Assembly: GCA_947311845.1 (NCBI GenBank)
Contig: CAMZMU010000020.1
Location: 42,005,363 to 42,069,362 of the forward strand
Direction: 5' to 3'
DNA: 64,000 nt
Source: Poa pratensis
Lineage: Eukaryota; Streptophyta; Magnoliopsida; Poales; Poaceae
The notes under the pieces are model-generated. The model did no database searches. It had not been told where the DNA came from and saw only the letters and a program-made list of their open reading frames with translations. Numbering within the stretch: the stretch's first letter is position 1; each line of letters opens with the position of its first letter. Below are positions 40,754-52,720 of the stretch, piece after piece. The translations under genes were made by a program, and so were the position numbers.

Positions 40754-42326
40754 ATGTTTAGGGTAAGTACAAACGGAAGCTCAAGCTCGGATGATGATAT
40801 CAATGGAGGAATCCAAGGTGACAATGGCTATGTCACACATAACGAGTTCGTCGGTCTTCGACACCTTGTCCGTGATGGGAGCGCCGTCTTCAAGCACAAG
40901 AAGCAAACTTCAACGCGCAAATGGCGACGGTGACTAAAGCTCTCAACAACCTTGCGCAACGTCGATCTTCTTCTTCGTCACGCTCAAGACATACAAGGAG
41001 CACCTCAATGTCGACACAAGAACGACATGCGCATCATGGTCCTCGACAAGAAGAACCGCATCAACCTCGCCAAGACATGCCAAGGCACGATGAACATGAT
41101 CAACATCGTCATGATCGACACCGCCATGAAGTGGGACATCCACCTTCTCCTCGAGCGCACCATGGCAATGCGCGTCAAGAACAACCACAACCAAATGGCG
41201 GACACCGCGTACGAACACCACCACCACCGCAACATCAAGATCATCGAGACCCATTGGCCAATGACAATGGTGTTCCGGGTGCTAATGACTACGGTGATCA
41301 AGGACGTCGACACCGCCATCTTCCAAGGCCACGCCACAACAATCGTGACCATGGGAACCATGTGGAGAATCCAATTCCACACCATGAGCATCATCCTCGT
41401 CAAGAGCCTCGCCCTCGTCAAGAACATCCACATGATCATCACCAACAACACCATTCCGAGTCAAGTGATAGTGAGTCGAACCAACACAATGGTGATGGAC
41501 TCAATGGAAGGAGACGTGGACGTGCATTCCCACCTCCCAACCATCGAGAAGAAGATGACAACTTAAGCAACCTTCGCTTCGATATGCCAAAGTTCTATGG
41601 AACAAGTGACCCGGAAGCCTATCTTTCTTGTTCACTTAAGGTGGACAAGATCTTCCGAGTTCACCGCTACTCCAACAACAAGATGGTTGCCTTAGATTTA
41701 ATGGAGTTTGAAGATACACGCTTAGACATCCACCAACAACCAATCAACACTTGGGTTGAGATGAAAGAAGCAATGTGCAAGCGCTTTGTGCCAAGTCACT
41801 ACACTAGAGATTTGTACAAGAAGTTGGAAGAGTTGAAGCAAGGGTTGAAGACGGTTGACGAGTACTATAAGGAGATGGAATTTTCCATGATGAGAGCCAA
41901 TATTGAGGAGTCGGAGGAGCAATCCATGGCTCATTACATAAATGGCCTCAATTATCCAATCAAGAAGATTGTGGAGTTCCAACCATATGCCACCTTGGTT
42001 GAATTAGTCCATCAAGCAACAAAGGCCGAGCGTCACGTGCTTGAAGAGCTCAAATATATCAAGTCAAAGGCATTCTTCGCCAACAAGCCTTCATCACCAA
42101 CGCCTACAACCACTCAAGCTCCTATTCAAGAAACACAAGAGGTCCTCCAAGAGTCTCTACATCGACACTCAAGCGCCTCAAGCTTTCAAGAAAGTGACTC
42201 CTTAAAGCACCACACTTCAAGGATCTTCTTCCGGTACAAGAGTCTTGAAATGCTATAAGTGTGGAGGACAAGGACACAAATCCTTTGAGTGTACAAATAA
42301 GAAAGTCATGATTGTCAATGACATGG
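40754..42326 (+). pseudogene. gag of element Y, His/Arg/Pro-rich N-terminal domain
   Basis: It starts at the ATG at 40754 (MFRVSTNGSSSSDDD); a frame change near 40920 moves to the long frame 40921-42258. That frame holds about 150 residues rich in His, Arg, Pro and Gln (HEHHPRQEPRPRQEHPHDHH), then KFYGTSDPEAYLSCSLKVDK, FVPSHYTRDLYKKLEELKQ, NGLNYPIKKIVEFQPYA. The knuckle KCGGQGHKSFEC is read in the next frame at about 42250-42290. The frame ends where the tandem array begins. Confidence 0.75.
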
Positions 42327-43697
42327 TGCGACAATCCTAGCCATCTGGACCCCCGTGGACCCCTCCTAGCCATCTAGGAGTATACGTACCCTTTTACGTC
42401 ATCTGACCCACGTGCACCCTCCCAGCCATCCAGGAGTATCAGTACCACTTTTAGGTCATCCTTACCGACGTGCGCTACTCCTAGCCTTCGGGGCACACGT
42501 GCACCACTCCTAGCCATCTAGGAGTAGCCATACCCTCTTTACGTCATCTGACCCACGTGCACCCCTCCCAGTCATCTAGGAGTATCAGTACCACTTTTAG
42601 GTCATCCTTAACCACGTGCGACACTCCTAGCCATCTGGACCCCCGTGGACCACTCCTAGGCATCTAGAGTATACGTACCTCTTTACGTCATCCGACCCAC
42701 GTGCACCCCTCCCAGCCATCTAGGAGTATCGGTATCACTTTTAGGTCATCCTTAACCACGTGTGACAATCCAGCCATCTGGACCCCCGTGGCCCTCTCCT
42801 AGCCATCAAGGAGTATATGTACCCTCTTTACGTCATCTGACGAACGTGCACCCCTCCCAGCCATCTAGGAGTATTAGTACCACTTTTAGGTCATCCTTAA
42901 CCACGTGCGACACTCCTAGCCATCTAGACCCCCGTGCACCACACCTAGCCATCTAGGAGTATCCATACCCTATTTACGTCATCTGACCCACGTGCGCCCC
43001 TCCCAGCCATCTAGGAGTATCGGTAGCACTTTCAGGTCATCCTTAATCACGTGCGACAATCCTAGCCATCTAGAACCCCGTGGACCCTCCTAGCCATCTA
43101 GGAGTATCAGTACCACTTTTAGATCATCCTTACCCACGTGTGCCACTCTTAGCCTTCTGGGCACACGTGCACCACTCCTAGCCATATAGGAGTATCCGTA
43201 CCCCCATTACATCATCTAACCCACATGCGCCCCTCCCAGCCATGTAGGAGTATCGGTAGCACTTTTAGGTCATCCTTAACCACGCGCGACAATCGTAGCC
43301 ATCTGGACCCCCGTTGACCCCTCCTAGCCGTATAGGAGTATACGTACCCTCTTTACATCATCTGACCCACGTGCACCCGTCCCTGCCATCTAGGAGTATC
43401 AGTACCACTTTTAGGTCATCCTTACCCACGTGTGCCACTCCTAGCCTTCTGGGCACACGTGCACCAGTCCTAGCCATATAGAGTATTCGTACCCCCTTTA
43501 CATCATCTGACCCACGTGCGCCCCTCCCAGCCATCTAGGAGTATCGGTAGCACTTTTAGGTCATCCTTAACCACGTGCTACAATCCTAGCCATCTGGACC
43601 CCCGTGGACCCCTCGTAGCCATCTAGGAGTATATGCACCCTCTTTACATCATCTGACCAACGTGCACCCCTCCCTGCCATCTAGGAGTATCGGTATA
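42327..43697. repeat. minisatellite array, unit about 145 bp, about nine copies
   Basis: The phrase 'tttacgtcatctgaccca' recurs at about 42395, 42538, 42685, 42828, 42972, 43207, 43350, 43498 and 43644, so spacing is 143-148 bp with one irregular 235-bp step. Each unit has two related halves of about 72 bp built on 'agccatctaggagtat'. Two unit variants alternate irregularly ('ccatctggacccccgtgg' and 'ccttctgggcacacgtgc'). No coding potential. The right edge is cut by the CACTA terminus. Confidence 0.85.
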
Positions 43698-43985
43698 CAC
43701 TACAAGAAATATGCTATGCTGTGACCGTCAATATGGTCACAGATATGGTCACGGTCTGTCCTCTGTGAGCTTTTTGTGACAAAAATAGATGGTCATGTTA
43801 CGAGGGTCAGTAAGGAGCGTCAGTGACCTTTTTTATGAATTGGTCATAGACGTCTATGACCAAATAAAAAGGTCACATATTTTATGACCAATTTTTTGGT
43901 CACTGGCAATTTAACCAGACCACGTCAGATCCAATGTGGCAATGCTGACGTGTCAAAATTGTGACCAAATGAAATGGTCAAAGAC
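43698..43985. repeat. CACTA terminus with subterminal repeats
   Basis: Terminal CACTACAAG plus at least eight copies of a ggtca/tgacc core within 290 bp, several as inverted pairs ('aaggtcacatattttatgacca'). In En/Spm elements such repeats bind the element's own DNA-binding protein. Confidence 0.75.
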
Positions 43986-44655
43986 AAGAATCAGCCCTGT
44001 CCAGTTCAGACTTCTAGTTGGGCCAAGCCCAATAATTCAGCCCATTTAATGTTTTTTTCCCATCTTTTCTGGACGACTACATGGGCCGAGCCCAATAATT
44101 TGGGCCTTTTTGCAGACCAATTTTTTGGGCCTTAGCCTTTTTACCGTCTTTTTTAAATTTCGGAAATTTATATATTGCTATTTACAGGAAATAGTCCAAC
44201 TAAGTTTGGGCCGTCGCCTTTCTAGAGCCCAATTACTGGATGAAATATAAGCTTGGGCCGTGGGCTTTTTCTGGTCCAAGGCCTTTTTATGCACTCTGAT
44301 TTCAGCCAATTTAAATTTAATTCAAATTCATATTAAATTCCAATTTCAAATTCAAATTCAAATTCAAATTCGAATACATCAGAACACAAGCATGCACAGA
44401 ACATATGAGCACATTTCATATCATCTCAACACATTTCATATCATTTCAGCATACATAGTGCCATCATTGGTTCACAGGTTCACAACGAGCAAAACAGATG
44501 CTAGTTCCAAGAAACTAGACTTAACTTAGCTACCAGTACCAAAATGCATAGTGCCATCAAATACTCCCAGAGATGGTTCACATAAATTAGACGAAAGCAA
44601 TAGATAAAAGCAAGAAATGGTTCAAACACTCCAAGCAGTTGAACTAGCTCCCAGT
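43986..44655. other. CACTA 3' flank without gene
   Basis: AT-rich sequence with repeated 'gggcc(g)agcccaataatt' phrases near 44030-44110 and a short (attcaa)n run at about 44325-44370. It is probably the trailer and subterminal part of the transposon gene. No ORF with a domain. Confidence 0.45.
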
Positions 44656-47437
44656 TCAAATACTCCCAGCAGGTGAACTAGCCCTAGTAGCTCTGGCTCC
44701 CATCATTGCCATCAGCTGAACCACCTTTTCCGACATCAGTGCATAGTCCTTGTCACGAGCAACTTGTGCAGCCTGAGCGTCTTCCGACATCTTCCTCATT
44801 GCCGCCATCTCTTCTCGCAGCGCTTCGGTTTGCTGCTCCTTCCTCTCCAACTTCTGCTCAAGGTCATGGACTTGTGCAGCAACAACAGTAGCTTGGCCCT
44901 TCTTCCTAGCCAACCTTGATTGGAGGCCAACATTCTCTAGGAATGTGCTCTGCTTCACTTCACCCTTCAACACTTCAGCAACAATATCAACAGCAGATTT
45001 TGGCTCCTGACCTTCTAGTGGTAGTGCATCCTTCCTTTTTTCCATCTCAGCCTGGTACATGGAGGATTGCAAATCAACTCGACAATTCAAGAAACAGTCA
45101 AAAAAATAAAGATCATTCCTCATTCAACAAATTACTACTCGATGACAAGCAGTTCTACAAATTACTTGCATTCAGATGACAAGCACTAGCAATCTGGTAC
45201 CTTTAAGTTGATTTAACATAAGTAAGATAAATGGACAAACACATAGTAACAAGACAATCAGGAGTGTATTGCAGAAGCAAAAAATAACAGCAGAAGTAAA
45301 TCATAAGCAGGAGCATTGCAAGGTACTGCGATGTGCATTGCAATGTACTGTGATGTGCAGAAGTAAATCATAAGCTGCACTAATCTATTATCATGATAAG
45401 AAGAAGAGTGTAGTAGCAGGACTGCAAGCTTACTGCAGAAGTACTTTTGCACCAAGATGTTTAATAAAATCAATAAAAGCAGGCAAACAAATGATGTTTT
45501 AGCACATATGAAGCATAGTAGTTGTTGCTTACTATGGCATTACGAGCTGGCTCCGAATACCCTTTCTTCTTGCTGTGATGAGTGGCCTTGAATATATCAA
45601 TAGGACACATATCTTCACCATTACGTTCCTCCTTCTGAAATGTTAATCAACACAATCAAAGTGTAAGCTCTCGGTACAGAAGTTAGTTAGGCCCAACAAA
45701 CAGACAAACAAATTTGTTCTTACAGTTTGGTAGATGTGTGCAGTGTAGGACCTCGAACCAGTTTTCTGCGCAAAGATGACTTTTGCTCGGTTCTTTTTGT
45801 TTGACTCACAAGTTTCCTACAACAAACAGACTCCAATCATGGTCTAGCACAGGTAACATCATGTGCAGAAGATAAACCATAGAAACTGCATGAGACCAAG
45901 GGCACATGTTCACCAAACCTTGTGTCTTGGGGTAGACCACATCGCCACGAGAGCTTGCCATTCATCATCTGTCATATCTGGCACTGGAGACTTGATGCTG
46001 ACTTGATTAGCTGCTATGGTGTCGAAGTACTTATTTTTGATGTAGTGGCGTCTGTTCTTGCATATCTTCTGCAGCATATCAGTGCATGCCTGCTGAACGA
46101 CCACCGAGCCGGTGTCCATACTGAAATTGGCCTACAAAGACAGTAAGCAAGGCGAGGACAAGATAAGTGGAAGCACCTTCAGTTTCAAGGCAAAGAAAGT
46201 AACAGAAGTAAGAAAGGACTTTGAGTTACAATAACAAGTAACTTACATCAACTTTGCCAACAAGTCATTGACTAGAGTAGTGTCTTTCTTATATTCCTTG
46301 AAGTGTGGAAGCACTGCCGTATGCTTCTTGCAAGGTAACCACCCTCAGAAGCAAACTTTGCAGCCTGCAAAGGCTGTACTGAACGCTTCATCCCTTCGGG
46401 GATTTGGATTGCGACCTTGGTACGCAGCATCTTAGTTAGCCTTTCCAGCCCTGCGCCCCTACTATCCCTTGTCTTGACCACCATTGGCAGCTCTGAAAAT
46501 GAAAATGACCCCATAAATAAGAAGAAGAAACTGCAACTGCCAAACAGACACACATGCATGCACACATTTATAAAATGCACTAGCAATGAACTTGCCTTGA
46601 TTGGGTATACTGACAGCATGCTCTTGTTCTTCAGAGAAGACATCATTCCTGTCCACACTAGGTGTGACAGGGCTGAGGTCCATGCGGACAGTTCTTCCTT
46701 CAGCCATGTGGACTGTGCTCCCTTCATCCATGGACTGCACCTCATCATCCATTTGCAGCAAACTGTTTGGATCCTTGCGCAGCGGGCTTTCGTGCTGGTT
46801 GGTCTCAGCCGTCAACTTTGATTTATGTCTCGTAACTCTAGCAAGGACAGGTTCCACGGGCTCCAACGATCTCTGAACCAGTTGGAGGATCAGCCATCAC
46901 CCTTCCACCAGGAGGCATTGTGGCAGATGACTCCGAACTCCTCCTCTTGGATGTCTTCTTAACAGCCGCCTTCTTCCTCCTAGAAGTCTTCAGATCCTCA
47001 TATAAACAGCAAGTATAGCAGCATTAAAACAAAAGTAAGAAAACTGTGTGAGCAAGTTAACAAACAAGGAAGCAAGCAAACAAAGTACTCCCACACATCC
47101 GAACAAGAAAGAATTTGCACACCTTAACAACAGGCTTCTCCACTACACTGTCATCAACTTCCTCTCCCTCATTATCTTCATCTTCGTTAGGGTTATAGTC
47201 TGAGCTTGTTATTGCAGATGCACTGTCATCGTTGGTAACTCCGCTAACTTCATTAACTTCACTTCTCTTCCTAAGAAATGACCCTAATGCTGCGAGGCCC
47301 ATAGACTGTAACCTGTGGTTGTTTCTCATCATGTTTCTAGCCCTAAGCTTCTCGTACTCGGTGAGAGGTGCCTCTTTAGATAATAAACAATTTACCATTA
47401 GATGAATGTTGAAATGCATGGAAAAGCAAGACAACAC
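44656..47437 (-). CDS. CACTA Ptta/En/Spm-type protein, multi-exon (minus strand)
   Basis: Coding islands in order on the minus strand: 47437-47110 (PLTEYEKLRARNMMRNNHRLQ, then an acidic stretch); about 46990-46480 (basic KTSRRKKAAVKKTSKRRSS, then VLARVTRHKSKLTAET); about 46440-46262 (VAIQIPEGMKRSVQPLQAAK); 46133-45915 (RRHYIKNKYFDTIAANQVS, MTDDEWQALVAMWSTPRHK); 45818-45730 (ETCESNKKNRAKVIFAQKTG); 45637-45540 (IDIFKATHHSKKKGYSEPA); about 45060-44656 (coiled-coil tail LEQKLERKEQQTEALREEM). The NKKNRAK...TGS and FKATH blocks are the plant Ptta/En/Spm domain, a DNA-binding accessory rather than the catalytic TNPD. Exact splice sites were not fixed. One frame slip near 46865 suggests decay or an unplaced intron. 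Confidence 0.62.
45124..45540. other. intron sequence of the CACTA gene
   Basis: AT-rich and non-coding, between the FKATH exon and the coiled-coil exon. It contains a near-direct repeat of 'gcagaagtaaatcataag' at about 45290 and 45358. Confidence 0.45.
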
Positions 47438-47449
47438 TAGCAGCTAAAT

Positions 47450-47454
47450 GTATG
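47450..47454. other. target-site duplication of element X, left copy (gtatg)
   Basis: gtatg precedes TGATGTAG at 47455 and is repeated at 55647-55651 after CTACATCA. Confidence 0.88.
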
Positions 47455-48474
47455 TGATGTAGCCAAACCTACGGCTCCTACAACAAGTGGCCCAATGACA
47501 GAGCAAGAGTCAAAGCTCTCCATGATAAGGTGAATTCACTCCGATCTATGTGTGATCTCGACACTCCTTTGAATGGGTTGCTACTTCATTTGGATACTTT
47601 GTGCATATCAGGAACCACCTTGATGACGACCCACAATGGAATGGAGAAGATGACCAAGAGAAGGTCGAAGATGATGGAGAAGATGACCAAGAGAAGACCC
47701 AAGAAGATGGCCAAGAAAAGAAGAAGAAGAGCAGGAAAAAGCGCCACAGCGGTACTACCGCTCCTCCAGGCGGTACTTAACCACCCCCCATGTGCGGCAC
47801 TGTCGGCGGTACTACTGCCCGCCCAAGCGGTATTACCGCTCTGACGAGCGGTACTACCTCCCGAGCGAAGTCAACGCAAGCTCTGGCCCGCACCAGCGGT
47901 ACTACCGCCCGTACGAGCGGTACTACCGCTGCTGCGGGAACCAACCAGGCTTTTGTGCCTTGTAATTCCCACCTACCCCACCTACCTTTCTCTTTTGCCT
48001 CTAGACTATAAATAGGAGTTCCCCATCTCTGATCTGGGTAGACTATGATTTGGGATTAGAGTAGAGTTGTACTCCTTCTTCTCAAAGTGGTCCTTTCCTC
48101 CTATTGAGATGAATCAAGACCTCCCCTTGTGCAGATGAACCAAGGCCTCCCCTTGTGGAGAAGATCCCTTCATGGATACCAAGGCTTCCTCTTGTAGTTT
48201 GCTACTTGCTAATCTTCCCTCTTGTAGTGGCTAGATTGGATTGGTTTGGATTGACCAATTGGACAAACAATCCTAAGAGTAAGGTGTGCTTGCGAGAGAG
48301 AATTGGGGGCTACCCTTGGGGCTTGTTACCAGTTGAATCTTGCTGAGTTGCTACTTGCTAGTTATCCTTGATTTGGTTTTTTCCCCTCTTTGTGTTTCTT
48401 GTTTTCATCCCTTGTTCTTTGTGTTCATCGATCCCTCCGCCCAAATCCGTGAAAATCGGGACCAACCTACATCA
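47455..48474 (+). repeat. 5' LTR of element X (1020 bp)
   Basis: TGATGTAGCC to CCTACATCA. It matches 54637-55646, with small differences in the palindrome cluster (about 47750-47935). 'gactataaataggag' at about 48005 is a good TATA box. Confidence 0.87.
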
Positions 48475-48476
48475 TA

Positions 48477-48494
48477 TGGTATCAGAGCTCTAGG
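48477..48494 (+). other. primer-binding site of element X
   Basis: TGGTATCAGAGCTCTAGG after the LTR; initiator-Met tRNA type, same as in element Y. Confidence 0.8.
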
Positions 48495-49689
48495 TTGCCA
48501 CAGATTTGATTTGTGTTTCCACCAAAATCCACCAAATTTTTCTTTGTTTTTGAGAAATTCGAAAATTTCTACCAAAAATAGCCTTTCCTTGATTCGAGCC
48601 GATCTGTCGATTTGTTGCGTTTTTGGTAGTTTTTGTCCATGGGTCTATTGCTTTAGGACCCCCTCCACCTTTGTTTGCGTTCCCTAGCCTCAATTTTGCC
48701 AATTTTCCACGGATTCGAGGAAGTTTTGGAGCCCAAATCTGCCCAAAATCGAGTCAAAATCGCGCAGATTCGTGCATAGCGGTACTACCGCCCGAGATCA
48801 GCGGTACTACCGCCCGAGCGGTACTGCCGGGCGGACCAGCAGTACTACCGCTAGGGCCAATTTTTGCAGAATTATTTTTTTTTCCTCGGTTCGTTTTGGC
48901 ATTTCCTCTTTGGTTTGAGTCCTTTCTTGGTGTGCCCTACGTCTACGACGTCGACAAGCTTACACGGCAACGCATCATCAACAATGCCAAGCGACGACGC
49001 CACCAAGGACTCGACATTTCCCCATCATCATAATCCGTTGTGAGCCCTTCTTCCTTTCGCGTACCTTGACCTATCGGACTAGCTCTTTGATATTGTGGGC
49101 ATTGCACTTGTTGAGTGATTGTCTTAAAGTATTGGCGAGGTGTATCGTTAGAGATCTTGGCACTAGCAAAAGTTGAAGGAATCATCGTCAAAAAGCAAAA
49201 AAAAAAAAGAGACGACAAAAGAAAAGAGCATGAGTAGTGCCAAGTATCATCTCTTATAGGTTGCGACAATGCTTATACCGCAAAAGTGAGTGAGTGTTTA
49301 ACACTTGTGCAAATCCGTTGCCCACCAAAAGGCAATTGAGCTAGCGTCCCTCTCGTGTTGGTGTGACATTTGAGCACGTAGTTTTCGATAGGTTGCATAT
49401 CTTTGAGTGCTCGCCCTTTGGTCGCCCAACCCCATCATTCGCTTTTGTGTGTGTTTTCTTCATCATTTGTGGTTGGCGTTTTTTCGTAATTTGATCATTA
49501 TGGATTTTCTCTACCTTGAACAACATAATTTTCGCTGGATTTCTTGTTTCGTTTGCCACTTCATACCTTCCTATCCTCATAAGTGTGTGTTGGGTGTTAG
49601 AACTGGATTCTCTCCTCTCAAGCCACATTATATTGGGGTATAGTTTGTCTTGGTTTTCCTTACCACATATCTCACTTGTTCTTGAGACA
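48495..49689 (+). other. leader of element X with hairpin cluster
   Basis: About 1.2 kb of non-coding leader. Four gcggtactaccgc-type palindromes lie at about 48779-48850. The rest parallels the leader of Y (for example 'gagtgctcgccctttggtcgcccaac' at 49405 and 40458, split here as two 13-mers). ORFs inside are not shared in frame between X and Y. Confidence 0.55.
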
Positions 49690-51200
49690 ATGTTTAGTGG
49701 AAGTACAAACGGAAGCTCAAACCCGGATGATGAAATTCATAGTGGACTACGAGGTGATCATGGCTATGTCACACATACCGAGTTTGTTGGTCTTTGACAC
49801 CTTCTTCGTGATGGCCTAGGACGCTACGAGCGCCGTCTACAAGCTCAAGAGGCCAACTTCAACGACCGCATGCATGCGCAAGAAGCATCTATGGAGCGGG
49901 TGACCGAAGCTCTCAACAACCTTGCGCGACAATGAGCTTCTTCTTCATCACGATCAAGCTGTACAAGAAGCACCTCAAGGTCGACGCAAGCACGTCATGG
50001 ACGACCTCCTCCTAACGTTGAACAACCACATGATTTCACGCGAACAATGCCAATGCGCATCAAGAACAACCTCACCAAAATGATGAACATCGCAGCGCAT
50101 ACCATCACCACCACCGCAACAACGCGATCGTCATGACCCATTGGCTAATGACAATGGCGTACCGGGTGCGAATGACTTTGATGAACAAGGACGTCATCCC
50201 CGTCATCCTCCAAGGCCACGCCATCAAAACCATGACAATGCGAACAATAACGAACAACACATTCCTCGCCATGATCCTCGTCCTCGTCAAGAACTTCCAC
50301 ATGATCGTCACAACAACACGTTTCGAGTCAAGTGATAACGAGTCAAGCCAACACAATGGTGATGGACTCAATCGAAGGAGACGTGGACGTGCATTCCCAC
50401 GTGGTGCCCATGCGACAACTATGATGACTTGACAACTTCGCTTTGACATACCCAAGTTCTACGCACAAGTGATCCGGAAGCCTACTTCTCATGGGTACTC
50501 AAGGTTGACAAGATCTTCCCGTACAACGCTTCTCCGACAACAAGAAGGTTGCCTTAGCCTCGATGGAGTTTGAAGAGTATGCTCTCTTGTGGTGGGAACA
50601 ACTACAAGATGCACGCATCGCTAACCACCAACAACCAATCGACACTTGGGTTGAAATGAAAGAAACAATGTACAAGCGCTTCGTGCCAAGCCATTACACT
50701 AGAGACTTGTACAAGAAGTTGCAAGAGTTGAAGCAAGGGTTGAAGTCGGTTGATGAGTACTATAAGGAGATGGAAATCTCCATGATGAGAGCCAATGTCA
50801 ACGAGTACGAAGAGCAATCCATGGCTCGCTTCATGAATGGCCTCAACTATCCAATCAAGAAGATTGTGGAGTTCCAACCATATGCCAACTTGGTTGAGCT
50901 AGTCCATCAAGCAACAAAGGCCGAGCGTCACGTGCTTGAAGAGCTCAAATACATCAAGTCAAAGGCATTCTTCGCCAACAAGCCTTCTTCGTCAACACCT
51001 ACACCTTCACAAGCTCTTCCTCAAGCAAACACACGAGGTCCTCCAAGAGTCTCTACATCGACACCTCAAGCGCCTCAACCTTTCAAGAAAGTACCTCCCT
51101 ACCAAGGCGCCTCAAGGATCTTCGTCCGGCACAAGACTTTGCAATGCTACAAGTGCGGAGGACAAGGGCACAAATCTTTGAGTGCACCAACAAGAAGGTC
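49690..51200 (+). pseudogene. gag of element X
   Basis: ATG at 49690 (MFSGSTNGSSNPDDE), TGA at 49795-49797, several frame changes through the His/Arg/Pro-rich part, then an open stretch 50563-51204. That stretch carries FEEYALLWWEQLQDARIANH, FVPSHYTRDLYKKLQELKQ, YYKEMEISMMRANV, FMNGLNYPIKKIVEFQPYA and the knuckle CYKCGGQGHKS. A missing base within the knuckle (after GHKS) destroys its last Cys context. Confidence 0.78.
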
Positions 51201-52250
51201 ATGATCATCAATGACATGGGAGAGTATGAATCTATGAGTGAAGATGAGTACAATGCTTTGAACAAGGTCGCCACAATGCAAAGTGCTCAAGAAGAAAAAG
51301 TGAGATATATTGTGATGGCGACAACAACCCTTCCTTGGTTGTGGCAAGAGCTTTAACCACCAATGTTCAAGTGGAAGAAGACCAAAGATGCAACTTGTTT
51401 CAAACAAGAGCGGGAATCAATGGAAAGTCCATCAAGGTCATCATAGATGGTGGAAGTTGCCACAACTTAGCGAGCAAGAACTTTGTGATAAGCTCAACTT
51501 GAAGTTCAAGAAGCACCCACATCCTACCATGTGCAATGGTTGAGTGATACCGGAGCCGTCAAGATTCAACACATGGTGCAAGTGTCCTTCAAGATTGGAG
51601 CCTATGAAGATACGTTGATTGTGATGTTGTGCCTATGACCGTTTGTCACTTACTTCTTGGACGTCCTTGGCAATTTGATAAGGGTGCTATGCATGATGGA
51701 AGGACAAATTACTATAGCTTCAAGAACAACGACAAGACCTTCGTCCTTCGTCCCATGACACCAAGTCAAGTCATCGCCGACAACGCCAAGACTATTGCAA
51801 GGGCACAACAAGATCGTTCGTCAAGTGAGATGAGTGGTGAGCGAGAGACCCACCATAAAGTGAGTGAGAGCCACAAGCCAAATGAGAGTGACACTTCAAA
51901 GAGAGTTCCCACAAAACTTACACTATTTGCCACAAAAGAGAGATGAGGGAGTTGAGAGAGAACCCATCCACCCTCCACTATGTGCTCATATGCAAGGGTG
52001 AAGTTTCTATGACTAACACTTTCACAAACCTTCCTCCTTCTTTGTTGTCTCTTTTGAAGGACTTTGAAGATGTCTTCCCTCAAGAAGTGCCACCGGGACT
52101 ACCTCCTCTACGCGGAATCGAGCACGCATCGACCTTGTTCCCGGCGCACCGCTACCAAACCGCGCTCCTTACCGCACCAACCCCGAGGAGACAAAGGAGA
52201 TCGAGCGGCAAATACAAGAACTTCTTGCCATGGGACATATCCGCGAGAGC
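51201..52250 (+). pseudogene. protease and linker of element X
   Basis: [14 protein letters not shown] at about 51440-51485 is followed by frame changes. 51629-51946 reads [20 protein letters not shown] and the spacer SSSEMSGERETHHKVSESHK. 51943-52254 reads MRELRENPSTLHYVLICKGE and [19 protein letters not shown], then slips again before the RT start. Confidence 0.75.
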
Positions 52251-52720
52251 TTGAGTCCGTGCGCCGTGCCCGTCATCTTGGTACCCAAGCACGACAACAC
52301 TCTTCGCCTTTGCATGGATTGTCGCCCATCAACGCCATCACCGTTCGGTATCGCCATCCTATCCCTCGACTTGATGATATGCTTGATGAGCTTTGTGGTT
52401 CCGCTATATTCTCCAAAATTGATCTTAAAAGTGGATACACCAAATAAGAATGTGTGAAGGTGATGAATGGAAGACCGCATTTAAAACAAAGCTTGGTCTT
52501 TATGAATGGCTTGTCATGCCATTTGGTCTTTCCAATGCACCTTCTACTTTTATGCGTCTCATGAATCATGTTTTGCGTCCTTTCATTGGAAATTTGTTGT
52601 GGTATACTTTGACGACATCCTTATTATAGCAAATCTTTGGAAGAGCACACTTCTCATGTTGCTCAAGTTTTGTTGGTTCTTCGCAATGAAAAGCTTTATG
52701 CAATCTTTCTAAGTGCACTT
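52230..52720 (+). pseudogene. reverse transcriptase of element X
   Basis: Motifs across frames: [20 protein letters not shown], the palm start IDLKSGY (a base change near 52437), then [39 protein letters not shown] and the catalytic YFDDILI block read after a frameshift near 52590. It cannot be expressed intact. Confidence 0.75.

Larger units (their letters stand above)
38523..42326 (+). mobile_element. CRM-like element Y, 5' LTR to gag, 3'-truncated
   Basis: An LTR (38523-39537), primer-binding site, leader with hairpin cluster and gag are present. At about 42326 gag stops in the zinc-knuckle region and a tandem array begins. Family identity with X is clear from LTR, leader and gag. No right LTR is in the window. 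Its LTR abuts the gag start of element 2, head to head with a same-family copy. Confidence 0.75.
43698..47449 (-). mobile_element. CACTA (En/Spm-type) transposon, left part
   Basis: The terminus CACTACAAGAAATATG is the classic CACTA end. It is followed by subterminal repeats in both orientations (ggtcac / gtgacc / atgacca) through about 43980. A spliced gene on the minus strand encodes a Ptta/En/Spm-type protein. The element is interrupted by X at 47455 (gtatg duplication) and continues at 55652-55873. The opposite terminus is not in the window. It was inserted into the minisatellite. Confidence 0.82.

Noticed and set aside
41005..41464. Antisense ORFs rich in Met/Val/Trp opposite gag of element Y
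   Set aside because: They are shadows of the His/Arg/Pro-rich gag region (cac/cgt codons read backwards). The same artefact appears in X and element 2.
42327..43697. CRISPR array
   Set aside because: The whole unit of about 145 bp is repeated; there are no unique spacers between short repeats. The genome is a plant.
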